From positions 1-46,555 of the forward strand of contig JAFTYV010000021.1 in NCBI GenBank assembly GCA_017461225.1: a stretch of 46,555 bases of DNA. The letters are read 5' to 3'. How positions within the stretch are numbered: position 1 is the first letter of the stretch; each line of letters starts with the position of its first letter. Below, piece by piece: positions 22,924-30,275 of the stretch. Under the pieces are notes generated by a model. That model searched no databases and was not told the origin of the DNA. It was given only the letters and a program-made list of their open reading frames with translations. The position numbers and the translations under genes were made by a program. This DNA is from Candidatus Methanomethylophilaceae archaeon (lineage in GTDB: Archaea > Thermoplasmatota > Thermoplasmata > Methanomassiliicoccales > Methanomethylophilaceae).

Positions 22924-24561
22924 TCACCTCTTCTGGATGGCGAGCATCTGCGGGTGCCTGTTCAGCACCGCCGCCACATCCATGGGCCTGACGTAGGCAT
23001 GGTGCATCCCGTTCCCGTTCTCCACCGAGCGGTCGTCCCCCATGACCGACTCCACTGCCAGGGTGCACACCTCCATCATGGACTTGGAACCATCCATCAT
23101 CTCGCGGGCCAGCACCAGCGCATCCGCCAGCGTGCGTGTCTGGGACATGTCGAACAACCCGGCCACCGGGACATCCACCTTGTACTCGCCTATCTCCACA
23201 CAGCGGATGGATGCCGCGGTCACGCTGACGTCCTTGCGGCCCTTCTCGTAGACGATGCCCTTGGAGACCGGGTACCTGTCCACGGGTCTGGCGAACGTCA
23301 CGTCATGGGACACGCGCTCCACATCGACACCGGATGCTGTGAACCCCTTGACCGAGACCACGTGGTCCGCTGACCTTATGGCGGACTCGTCACCGGTCAC
23401 CATCACCACGGACACGCCTTCGGCGGCCATCGCGGAACCGAGCTCGGAGACGGACGTTATCGCATCGTCCACGGCGAGGAAACCCCTCCTGAGGACACAC
23501 GGATTGGAGAACTCCTCGTCGAGTATCAGGAGTCCGCAGCCCATCTCGACCGCCTCGGATATGGAGACCAGCTCGGACATGGGCGATGAGATCACCGGAC
23601 CGAGGGCACGGGACGTGTCCTGGAACTCGGGAGTGGAGCCCACGAACATGGAGATGTCCACAGAACAGGCGGGACGTCCTCCCTCCCCTATGATGTACGA
23701 TGTAGTCGGGACCGACACCACGTACTCCCTGCCGTCTCCGGGGATGTGGTTGTGTATCCCGGCGAAGAGGGCATCCGCGACACAGGACTTCCCGTTCCTG
23801 CTCGGACCCGTGAGTGCGGTGAAGCCGCACCTGACACCCATCCCCCTGACGGGTTCCCCGTTGGGGACCTCCACGGTCACGACCAGGGACTCGTCGCAGG
23901 AGAACGGTACGGCATCCACCTTGGGTGCGAGGTCGTCGTCCCTCCTCGGGAGGACGGCTCCGAGACCTATGAACCCGACCAGGCCCATCGACGGGAGCGC
24001 GTCCCTGATCGCCTGGGCGTTCTCGACGGTGTGGATGTGGTTGTAGAGCTTCGACTGCTTGTATGCGGAGAACACCATCGACTCGTAGATTATCCTGCGG
24101 ATACGTCCGAAGATGAGCTCCTCCGTCGCGTTGGCGTTTACCTTGCCGCCGGATGACGGGAGGTCCGCCGTGAACCTGCACTCCACGAAGTACGGTGTGA
24201 TTACCACGCTGCCCCTCTCCAGGACCTCCTGTCCGGGACGGGGGATGTACACCTCGCCCCCATCGGTCTTGGGTATGGGCGAACGGGCATGGGTGCGTGC
24301 GGATTCCCAGAAGCGCCTGGCGATCAGATCCCTGAGCGCGATCTCGCGGATCCTGTTGGAGTACGTGTCCTCCGGGAACGCCGCGAGCCTCATGGGCACC
24401 CTGACGCGCATCCTGCTGTGTCCGGCACGGTCGTTCTGGACCTCGTCCACGATCAACTCGAAGTCGTCGAAGACGAAGTTGTTGGTTATGCCCTTGTACT
24501 TGGCGAAGGGTTTCCCGTCCGCGTTCCTCAGGGTCTTGTGAAGCACTTCCTCGGTGGCCAT
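22924..24561 (-). CDS. ABC-class P-loop ATPase of the COG3044 family
   Basis: 545 residues. An N-terminal domain of about 230 residues (KYKGITNNFVFDDFEL, RFTADLPSSGGKVNANATEE) precedes a P-loop ATPase core with Walker A GPSRNGKS and Walker B GCGLLILDEE. This matches the family called 'predicted ATPase of the ABC class' (COG3044, Pfam ABC_ATPase), which is soluble and has no known transporter partner. Its function is unknown. The frame is open further upstream, but ATG 24561 (MATEEVLHKTLRN) is where the homologous protein begins, and it directly follows the PPC gene stop. It is the last gene of a three-gene minus-strand run. Confidence 0.85.
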   Translation of the reverse strand: MATEEVLHKTLRNADGKPFAKYKGITNNFVFDDFELIVDEVQNDRAGHSRMRVRVPMRLAAFPEDTYSNRIREIALRDLIARRFWESARTHARSPIPKTDGGEVYIPRPGQEVLERGSVVITPYFVECRFTADLPSSGGKVNANATEELIFGRIRRIIYESMVFSAYKQSKLYNHIHTVENAQAIRDALPSMGLVGFIGLGAVLPRRDDDLAPKVDAVPFSCDESLVVTVEVPNGEPVRGMGVRCGFTALTGPSRNGKSCVADALFAGIHNHIPGDGREYVVSVPTTSYIIGEGGRPACSVDISMFVGSTPEFQDTSRALGPVISSPMSELVSISEAVEMGCGLLILDEEFSNPCVLRRGFLAVDDAITSVSELGSAMAAEGVSVVMVTGDESAIRSADHVVSVKGFTASGVDVERVSHDVTFARPVDRYPVSKGIVYEKGRKDVSVTAASIRCVEIGEYKVDVPVAGLFDMSQTRTLADALVLAREMMDGSKSMMEVCTLAVESVMGDDRSVENGNGMHHAYVRPMDVAAVLNRHPQMLAIQKR

Positions 24562-24562
24562 C

Positions 24563-25012
24563 TCATCTGATCTCCAGCAGTTTGGCACGGATCCTCGGGT
24601 CCGACTCCGACCTGACGGGGCCCGACCCGACGAGCTCGCGGACGACGACCTCCATGGTGAGCCACACGACCATGTTCCTGCGGAAACAACCTGTGGACGA
24701 ACGTCCCTCCCTCCCCACGGATCCGTGCATGTGGAGCACCGGGACACCGTCCGTGTCGGGGAACACGGTTCCGGTCCCGGTCAGCTCGTGGGGATCTCCC
24801 AATGTGAATGTCAACGGTTCGATCTCGTCACCCACGGGTACCGTGGGTCCGACGACGAACTCCGATCCGGGGGCCGCGCCGCCCACGGCGATCACCGTGG
24901 CGTACGAGACCCCGTTCCGCCTGCAGAAGGCCTCGACCGACTCATGGAGGACCTCCCCCTCCTCCAGGGTCAGCACGAAAACTCTGCCCTCACGCATCTC
25001 GGCGGAACGCAA
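24563..25012 (-). CDS. PPC/DUF296 domain protein
   Basis: 149 residues. The plants-and-prokaryotes conserved (PPC, DUF296) fold is recognised from GEVLHESVEAFCRRNGV, GGAAPGSEF and the metal-binding-type VPVLHMHGSVGREG with its His-x-His. In archaea and bacteria these small trimeric proteins are called DNA-binding, but their biochemical role is uncertain. TTG 25012 is supported by GAGGTG just upstream. ATG 24997 is an alternative. It lies between a small basic protein gene and the COG3044 ATPase gene, with 1-9 bp gaps, so the three are probably one operon. Confidence 0.85.
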   Translation of the reverse strand: MRSAEMREGRVFVLTLEEGEVLHESVEAFCRRNGVSYATVIAVGGAAPGSEFVVGPTVPVGDEIEPLTFTLGDPHELTGTGTVFPDTDGVPVLHMHGSVGREGRSSTGCFRRNMVVWLTMEVVVRELVGSGPVRSESDPRIRAKLLEIR

Positions 25013-25021
25013 CGGTGCACC

Positions 25022-25378
25022 TCAGCGGAACTTGCTGTACCTGTCGAGGAGCCTGCTGATCTTGTCGAACTCCTCCTTTGTCAGGTCACCGGAATCAAGG
25101 TAGGTCCTGACGAACTCCTTAGCGTCCTTCGTGGAGACACGGGACGCCTTCGCGATGACAGACGCGAGGAACGACGATGCCTTCGAGGGATCCATGGATG
25201 ATGCATCGAGGATCTCGTTCATATCGTACTTGAACGGGTTGATCTTGTGCGTGTTGAGCATGGACTGCCTCTTCGTGGACTCCTTCGTCTTGGCGGGCCT
25301 GTTCTTCTTGGCGTTCCCTTTGTCGCCTCCGTAGGAGGGCGCGGGTTTCTGGGAAACCACTACCTTGTTCTTCTTCAT
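25022..25378 (-). CDS. Small basic protein of unknown function
   Basis: 118 residues. The first 45 residues are Lys/Ser/Pro-rich and probably disordered. From about residue 50 onward the sequence looks helical (MNEILDASSMDPSKASSFLA, then KEEFDKISRLLDRYSKFR). I do not recognise the family. The basic tail suggests RNA, DNA or ribosome contact. ATG 25378 is preferred, because AGGTGA precedes it closely and upstream TTG has no such site. It heads the minus-strand operon with PPC and COG3044. Confidence 0.7.
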   Translation of the reverse strand: MKKNKVVVSQKPAPSYGGDKGNAKKNRPAKTKESTKRQSMLNTHKINPFKYDMNEILDASSMDPSKASSFLASVIAKASRVSTKDAKEFVRTYLDSGDLTKEEFDKISRLLDRYSKFR

Positions 25379-25423
25379 TTCACCTGGCAAGAATATAACT
25401 CCGTGAGCGTCGAATGTCCACCC

Positions 25424-25431
25424 TTATATAA
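25424..25431. promoter_or_regulatory. Palindromic TATA element between divergent genes
   Basis: TTATATAA is its own reverse complement. It could serve the minus-strand small basic protein gene (start 25378, leader about 24 nt) and the plus-strand membrane AlbA_2 gene (start 25460, leader about 6 nt). A second candidate for the plus strand is TTAATACTTTA at 25450-25460, which would favour ATG 25484. Confidence 0.5.
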
Positions 25432-25459
25432 ACAATTGCGCACGCACAGTTAATACTTT

Positions 25460-26638
25460 ATGACCGGTCGGGGATTGATACCCATGGAACCCCCTGCACA
25501 GGACGGATGCGAGAGCAAGGTCATGGACGGCAGGACGATGGGGATGTACTACCTGTCGCTCGCCGTCACTATCGTGGCCATAGGATTGGGCATACTCACC
25601 GGTAATGCGGGGGACCTCGTCATGACGGTCCCTGTGGCGGTCGCCCTGGTGTACACGATGTTCATCGACAGGGACCTCATCCACATCCCCCCGGCGCTCG
25701 TGCTGCTGATGGTGTGCACATCCATCGTGGCGATGGTCGTGAGGGTTATCGAGGGCGGTGACGTCATAGAGGTCGCGGCGTCCGTCCTCACCGGCATCAA
25801 CCTCGAGCTGGTGGGCCTGATCGCGGTGTTCATCCTCATGGGGACCTCCCGCGACGAGAACCCCGGGCTCGTGATGGGGATGTCCATGGCCGTCGCCATC
25901 GCGGTGTTCGCCACGATGACCATGGTCCAGTTCTACGTGTCCAAGGCCTGGGTGGGTCTGGCCCCCATGGAGGCCGACCTGTTCGCGGACGACATGCTGA
26001 TGGTGTACATCGGTGCTTTCATCACCGCGATCCTATACAGGTACGACAGGAAGATGGGGATATTCAGGATGACGCTCGGAAGCTTCCTCGAGGGCAACTC
26101 CGGGAAGCTGGGTCTCGAGGACAGGGAGAGGAGGGACATCCTCGACACCATCGCGAAGGGCGAGTCCGAGAACCTGGAGTTCAAATCCACCCTCCGCACG
26201 AACCTGCAGACGGGGGAGACCGACAAGAGGATGGAGAAGGCCGTCCTGAAGACCATCGTCGCGTTCCTGAACTCCGACGGCGGGACCCTCATGGTCGGGG
26301 TGTCCGACGACGGTGCCGTCTGCGGCATCGACCTGTACAGCTTCGACAACAGGGACAAGCTCAACCTCCACTTCACCAACATGATCTCGAGCGCGATCGG
26401 CAACGAGTTCCTGCCCTACATCTCGTTCAGACTCGTGGACTTCGAGGAGGGGAGCGTCCTCAGGGTGGACTGCGGGCGCTGCAGGAAACCCGTGTTCCTC
26501 AGGGAGGGCAAGGGGGAGCTGTTCTACGTGCGCTCCGGACCGTCCAGCGTCGAACTCACCGGTGCCAACATGATCAACTACGTCGGACACAGGAACCAGA
26601 AGAAGAGGAAGGAGTTTGTGAAAGGGTTTGAGGAGTGA
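25460..26638 (+). CDS. Membrane-anchored AlbA_2 (Schlafen-like) domain protein
   Basis: 392 residues, with six predicted membrane segments between about residues 28 and 195 (for example YYLSLAVTIVAIGLGIL and MSMAVAIAVFATMTMVQF). A cytoplasmic AlbA_2 domain spans about 230-375, with GESENLEFKSTLRTN, AFLNSDGGTLMVGVSDDG and FYVRSGPSSVEL. AlbA_2 domains occur in transcription regulators and Schlafen-like nucleases and may bind nucleic acid or nucleotides. Fusion to a multi-pass membrane region suggests a membrane sensor or defence-related protein, but neither role is shown. The start may be ATG 25484. Its 3' end forms an inverted repeat with the convergent DUF5654 gene. Confidence 0.82.
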   Translation: MTGRGLIPMEPPAQDGCESKVMDGRTMGMYYLSLAVTIVAIGLGILTGNAGDLVMTVPVAVALVYTMFIDRDLIHIPPALVLLMVCTSIVAMVVRVIEGGDVIEVAASVLTGINLELVGLIAVFILMGTSRDENPGLVMGMSMAVAIAVFATMTMVQFYVSKAWVGLAPMEADLFADDMLMVYIGAFITAILYRYDRKMGIFRMTLGSFLEGNSGKLGLEDRERRDILDTIAKGESENLEFKSTLRTNLQTGETDKRMEKAVLKTIVAFLNSDGGTLMVGVSDDGAVCGIDLYSFDNRDKLNLHFTNMISSAIGNEFLPYISFRLVDFEEGSVLRVDCGRCRKPVFLREGKGELFYVRSGPSSVELTGANMINYVGHRNQKKRKEFVKGFEE

Positions 26639-26648
26639 GATCACTCCT
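26631..26648. terminator. Inverted repeat spanning two convergent stop codons
   Basis: AGGAGTGA-GA-TCACTCCT has perfect 8-nt arms and includes both stop codons of the converging genes. It could form a bidirectional terminator or 3' stabilising hairpin. No clear T-tract follows on either strand, which lowers confidence. Confidence 0.4.
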
Positions 26649-26901
26649 TGTTCTGCTCGATGTGCAGGGCCTCCTTGGCCTTGCTGAGGGACTTGGAGAT
26701 GAGCATGGTCATGACGACCGCGAGGACGGTGACGATGACCGCGTACACGAGCATACCCCAGAGGTCCCCGTCGTTGGGGAACGCGAGCTTGATCGCGGCC
26801 TTGATGGTGTCGTTCCATGCAAGTGCCGCCACGAGACCGAACGCCGCGGTGATGAGCGCCGCGAAGGTCTCCAGGAGCTGAACCTTGAATTCGCTTGCCA
26901 T
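26641..26901 (-). CDS. DUF5654 family small membrane protein
   Basis: 86 residues with two membrane segments (AALITAAFGLVAALAWNDTI and LVYAVIVTVLAVVMTMLI). The FGLVAALAWNDTIK signature and the overall size match DUF5654, a small archaeal membrane family of unknown function. The C-terminus is charged. The ATG at 26901 is about 25 bp from a minus-strand TATA box, ATATATAATT at 26921-26930, so the mRNA is probably leaderless. Confidence 0.8.
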   Translation of the reverse strand: MASEFKVQLLETFAALITAAFGLVAALAWNDTIKAAIKLAFPNDGDLWGMLVYAVIVTVLAVVMTMLISKSLSKAKEALHIEQNKE

Positions 26902-26920
26902 GATTTTATCGATGTCGTGG

Positions 26921-26930
26921 AATTATATAT
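26921..26930 (-). promoter_or_regulatory. TATA element for the DUF5654 gene
   Basis: ATATATAATT on the minus strand is centred about 25 bp before the ATG at 26901, as expected for a leaderless promoter. Confidence 0.6.
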
Positions 26931-26980
26931 GCATGTCCCTCGGAAGTCCGATACTAGACAATCGTGAACATTACGGAAGG

Positions 26981-27063
26981 TGCGGGGAAGGGGATTCGAA
27001 CCCCTGGATCACTAAGAACGGGATCTTAAGTCCCGCGCCTTTGGCCAGCTCGGCTACCCCCGC
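26981..27063 (-). tRNA. tRNA-Leu (anticodon UAA)
   Basis: An 83-nt gene on the minus strand. The acceptor stem is GCGGGGG / TCCCCGC with one G-T pair and discriminator A. The anticodon arm CGGGA-CTTAAGA-TCCCG gives anticodon TAA. A T-arm AGGGG-TTCGAAT-CCCCT and a longer variable region fit the class II tRNA-Leu form. The 3' CCA is not encoded. A TATA element, CCATTATAGG, lies about 28 bp upstream (minus strand, near 27087-27096). Confidence 0.95.
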
Positions 27064-27140
27064 ACGACCATGTGGAACCCTTGCCGCCCTATAATGGTTG
27101 GGTCCGAGTGTGATATACCTGTACGTCCATGTGGGTGGCG

Positions 27141-27533
27141 ATGGCGTACCGCATCCCCCGCGAACAGGAGATAGTCAAGGCGATAGAGAACGTCCTCGTC
27201 CGCACACCGCACATCCGCTCCCAGGACGAACTGTGCAGGCTCGTGTCGACGGAACTGCTCTGCATGGACGAGGGGTACCGCGTGAGCGGGGACCGCATCA
27301 GGCGCATCGGGATCAACAGGGGCCTGTTCGACCTGGAGATCCGCTACGCGCGCACCAACAGGTCCGGCAACGGTCGGGAGTGCCCGGTCTGCGGGAACTC
27401 GCTGAGGTCCGTCCGCAACAGGACCCTCGAATGGGGCACGGTGGAGCTCACCAGGGTGTGCGACGTCTGCGGGTACTCGGCTGGAGGGGATGCCGAACGT
27501 CCCGCACGCTACATCATAACCAGGAGGATCTGA
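27141..27533 (+). CDS. Zinc-ribbon protein of unknown function
   Basis: About 130 residues. The N-terminal 75 residues look helical and may form a winged-helix-like domain (REQEIVKAIENVL, SQDELCRLVSTELL, SGDRIRRIGINRGLF). The C-terminus is a zinc ribbon with CPVCG and CDVCG. This layout resembles archaeal small regulators or RNA-binding proteins, but no family is recognised. ATG 27129 is also in frame. ATG 27141 is preferred, because the TATA element GATATACC (27112-27119) is 26 bp upstream. A small gene follows 1 bp after the stop. Confidence 0.7.
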   Translation: MAYRIPREQEIVKAIENVLVRTPHIRSQDELCRLVSTELLCMDEGYRVSGDRIRRIGINRGLFDLEIRYARTNRSGNGRECPVCGNSLRSVRNRTLEWGTVELTRVCDVCGYSAGGDAERPARYIITRRI

Positions 27534-27534
27534 A

Positions 27535-27789
27535 ATGGACGACCGCGTCACCAAGCTCAACCGCGCACGCGAGCTCCTCATGGAGGCCGCCGACCTCATG
27601 GACGAGGCCCTCCGCATGTCGGGGATGGAGGGGAGGTCGGGTTCCGACAGCGACACCGTCCGCCGCATAGCGTCCGACTCCGGATACGGCGGGAGCCTCC
27701 TCAACCTGGCCCTGGACATGGGGTACGCGTCCGTCGAGCAGCCGTGCTGGACCATGCCCCTGGTGTCACCCAAGAAACAGTTCGAGTGA
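27535..27789 (+). CDS. Small protein of unknown function
   Basis: 84 residues. An N-terminal amphipathic helix (KLNRARELLMEAADLMDEALRM) suggests self-association or a coiled coil. The rest is polar with a conserved-looking SGYGGSLLNLALDMGYASVEQ segment. No family is recognised. It starts 1 bp after the zinc-ribbon gene, so the two are probably co-transcribed. Confidence 0.6.
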   Translation: MDDRVTKLNRARELLMEAADLMDEALRMSGMEGRSGSDSDTVRRIASDSGYGGSLLNLALDMGYASVEQPCWTMPLVSPKKQFE

Positions 27790-27791
27790 AA

Positions 27792-27800
27792 CCTATATCT
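27792..27800 (+). promoter_or_regulatory. TATA element of the ACT/Cdh-like operon
   Basis: CCTATATCT lies just past the stop codon of the small gene before it. It predicts a transcript start near 27822 and a short leader containing GGAGAGG before the ATG at 27835. This separates the four-gene Cdh-like operon from the upstream small genes. Confidence 0.5.
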
Positions 27801-27834
27801 CAGACTACCCCGATGGGGACGGAGAGGGTCTCCG

Positions 27835-28743
27835 ATGAAGATTTGGGAATTCGCCAAGGTAAACGGCTCGTCGATCAAAGTGGACAACTGGATGTCCGAC
27901 ACCATGGGTCTAGTGGACAAGGGATGCATCTACAGCACTCTTTTCAAGCACCCCGAGCAGGGACCCAAGGACTACGAGATCATCCTCTCCATGTTCCCCC
28001 AGGAGAACTACCGCACCCTCACGCACATCACGATGTACCTGGACGATGTGCCGGGATCCAGTGCACAGGCGGCGAAGTTCCTCGCGCAGAAGGAGATCAA
28101 CATCCTCAACTCCGTGTCCCTCAACGGGATATCCGACACCGTCATCGTGTGGAAGCTCATGGCCGACATGAACTTCGCAGGGGAGGTCGACCTCCTCCTC
28201 GAGTCCTTCGACAGCCTGAAGGCGAAGGACGACCCGTCGGTCTCCAAGATCAAGAGGATCGACTTCAAGCCCGCGGAGATAGGCAGGCTGTTCAAGGGCA
28301 ACTCCGTGAGCAACGGGAAGGTGGAGGTCAGACGCGGATACCCCACCACCATCAAGGACGGCTGCTTCGACATAGGCGAGGTCTACGGGGACATCCTCAC
28401 CGACATCGACGGGAAGAACATCCTGATCACGATGGATGCGGACTCGTGGATAATCTCCCTGACGATCTTCAAGGAGGACACGAACCTCGTCCAGGTCGGC
28501 ATGGAGATCCCCGACTGCCCCGGCAGCATAACGCAGGCGCTGAGCGTCATCGCGGATTGGAACGTCAACCTCATCTCCGTCTTCAGCAAGGTGAAGGTCT
28601 GCTACGAGACGATGTACCTGGAACTCGTCATGGACATCGGGAAGAGCGACAAGGGGTTCGACGAGATCAGGAACGCCCTGCCCGGCATGCTCGACGGGCT
28701 GAACGGCGTGTTCACGGTCAAGGAGTTCTCCAGACTCAACTGA
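27835..28743 (+). CDS. Double ACT-like domain protein of unknown function
   Basis: 302 residues. Two regions look like ACT ligand-binding domains: about residues 61-115 (LTHITMYLDDVPGSSAQAA, then EINILNSVSL) and about 222-295 (VQVGMEIPDCPGSITQALSV, then NVNLISVFSK). The D-x-P-G-S turn in each is the usual ACT effector loop. No catalytic domain is visible, so it is probably a regulatory or sensor protein for a small molecule. It is the first gene of a four-gene operon. The CdhD-like gene starts 4 bp after its stop. Confidence 0.7.
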   Translation: MKIWEFAKVNGSSIKVDNWMSDTMGLVDKGCIYSTLFKHPEQGPKDYEIILSMFPQENYRTLTHITMYLDDVPGSSAQAAKFLAQKEINILNSVSLNGISDTVIVWKLMADMNFAGEVDLLLESFDSLKAKDDPSVSKIKRIDFKPAEIGRLFKGNSVSNGKVEVRRGYPTTIKDGCFDIGEVYGDILTDIDGKNILITMDADSWIISLTIFKEDTNLVQVGMEIPDCPGSITQALSVIADWNVNLISVFSKVKVCYETMYLELVMDIGKSDKGFDEIRNALPGMLDGLNGVFTVKEFSRLN

Positions 28744-28747
28744 TAAC

Positions 28748-29566
28748 ATGCGCCTCCCCAAGACATCCGAACCGTCGGGCACGGTACTGAGGGAGATCCG
28801 CCTGGGCAAGGGGGATTTCGCAGCCGGGGGTGCGTGCAGCGCACCCTTCCTGGACCTGGACGGCGCGAGACGCAGGAGACCCCTCGTGTTCGGGGAGGTC
28901 CCGCTCTCGGGCGACACCCTCCACGGTCTCGGCGACCAGCTGTTCTCCGGACGTCAGGACGACCCGGAGGAATGGTCCGTGATGTGGAGGGAGATCGGTG
29001 CGGACGGGATCTACGTGAGGGTCCCACCCGGCTACGACGGGGACCCCGCGGTGATAGACAGGATATGCTCACGCACCAACCTCCCGGTGGCCGTGGACGG
29101 GGACCCCGAGCTGGTCGCCGCCGTGGCGGACCGCATCCGCGATTCCATCCTGATCCTCGTCCCACGCGGGGACATGGACGGTCGCCCGTGCGGCGAGCAC
29201 GTCGTCGCCACGGTGTGCCGGTCCTGCGACGAGGCGATCCGTTCCTGTACGGGTGCGTGCGGAGACACGGTCGTCCTGATGAGCGTCGACGACGTCGCCG
29301 GCGGGACCTCGGGGATGTCGGACTACAGGAGGGCGGGGCTGGCATCCGAACCCGGTTCCGGACATCCCGTCATGGTCGACACGACCCCCATCTGGGACCG
29401 CGTCCTATCGATGGACGGTGCCGGGGACCCCGTCAGGACCCTGTCCATGTGGGAGGGGACCGCCGCACTCACCGCGATGATGGCGGGGGCGGACATCCTC
29501 GTCATGAGGGGGCCGGGGGCGGCCGACATGGCCCGTGTGTACGGGGAGGAGCTGGCGGACCTGTGA
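28748..29566 (+). CDS. Divergent CdhD-like TIM-barrel protein (CODH/ACS delta subunit homologue)
   Basis: 272 residues. The N-terminal part (VLREIRLGKGD, GGACSAPFLDLDG, RPLVFGEVPL) follows the opening of the delta subunit of the corrinoid iron-sulfur protein. The end, SMWEGTAALTAMMAGADILVMRGPGA, closely resembles the CdhD C-terminal region 'WEA.TAT.L..AGADILVMRHP.A'. Known CdhD/AcsD proteins are longer, over 300 residues. CdhD helps transfer a methyl group from a pterin to the corrinoid of CdhE. No ACS catalytic subunit (CdhA, B or C) is nearby, so the function here is unknown. The comparison is from memory of the family and needs a profile search. Confidence 0.68.
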   Translation: MRLPKTSEPSGTVLREIRLGKGDFAAGGACSAPFLDLDGARRRRPLVFGEVPLSGDTLHGLGDQLFSGRQDDPEEWSVMWREIGADGIYVRVPPGYDGDPAVIDRICSRTNLPVAVDGDPELVAAVADRIRDSILILVPRGDMDGRPCGEHVVATVCRSCDEAIRSCTGACGDTVVLMSVDDVAGGTSGMSDYRRAGLASEPGSGHPVMVDTTPIWDRVLSMDGAGDPVRTLSMWEGTAALTAMMAGADILVMRGPGAADMARVYGEELADL

Positions 29567-29570
29567 TACC

Positions 29571-30275
29571 ATGAGCGGGGAACTGGAGATCGGAGGCACG
29601 TGCATCGGCGGGGGCGGACGCCCCACCATCGCACTCTCGGTGACGGACATACTCGACACGGGATCCGTGGCGGTGCGCATGGGGAACATCATCGACAGGA
29701 CATCGGGACTGGAGTCCTTCGATGCGGTCTGCATCAGGAACGACAGCGGATCGCCCGATGCGTTCGCGGAGACCGTTGCCATCGTGGCATCGCTGTGGTC
29801 CGGGGGCCTGATCCTCGATTCCGACGATCCGGCGGCCATCCTGATGGCCGCGGGCCAGCTCGGGGACAGGAGACCCCTGATCACCATGGGTTCGTCCCCG
29901 GGGGACGGTATGATGACGGCGGGGATGCTCGGTTGTCCGGTCGTCGTGAGGAGCGACTCGATGGAGGAGCTCATGGACCTGTCCGCCGAGGCCTCCGGAG
30001 CGGGCGTGGGTGTCGCACTGGACCCGGCCGCGACCAACATGAAGCAGTGCCTGGAACGGAACACCGACCTCCACCGCCTCGCAACCAGGATCCCCGAGGC
30101 CGACCACCCCGTGGTGACCAGGGCATGGTCCGGGGAGTACGCCCTCGCGATGGGTACCGTGTCCATCGTGAACCACGCATCCCTCGTGATCCTCGACGAC
30201 CTCGACAGGGACTCGTGCGTGGTCATCGACCGTGTGTCCCGCTCCATGGGTGCGGCACACGCGGAGGCACCATGA
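29571..30275 (+). CDS. Divergent CdhE-like TIM-barrel protein lacking Fe-S and corrinoid domains
   Basis: 234 residues. It resembles the TIM-barrel core of CdhE/AcsC, the large subunit of the corrinoid iron-sulfur protein: IGGGGRPTIALSVTDI, LESFDAVCIRNDSGSPDAFAETV, GVALDPAATNMKQCLERNTDLHRLA and VNHASLVILDD. CdhE is normally about 450 residues, with an N-terminal four-cysteine Fe-S domain and a C-terminal corrinoid-binding domain. This protein begins at the barrel and ends where the corrinoid domain would start. The start ATG 29571 is 4 bp after the CdhD-like gene, suggesting a heterodimer like CdhD-CdhE. Confidence 0.65.
   Translation: MSGELEIGGTCIGGGGRPTIALSVTDILDTGSVAVRMGNIIDRTSGLESFDAVCIRNDSGSPDAFAETVAIVASLWSGGLILDSDDPAAILMAAGQLGDRRPLITMGSSPGDGMMTAGMLGCPVVVRSDSMEELMDLSAEASGAGVGVALDPAATNMKQCLERNTDLHRLATRIPEADHPVVTRAWSGEYALAMGTVSIVNHASLVILDDLDRDSCVVIDRVSRSMGAAHAEAP

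Noticed and set aside
24562-24747. N-terminal extension of the COG3044 ATPase up to 24747
   Set aside because: The added 62 residues are low-complexity Ser/Arg/Gly and overlap the PPC gene in another frame. Homology starts at ATG 24561.
28748-30275. A complete acetyl-CoA decarbonylase/synthase locus
   Set aside because: Only delta- and gamma-like barrels are present, both shortened, with no CdhA, CdhB or CdhC nearby and no Fe-S or corrinoid motifs.
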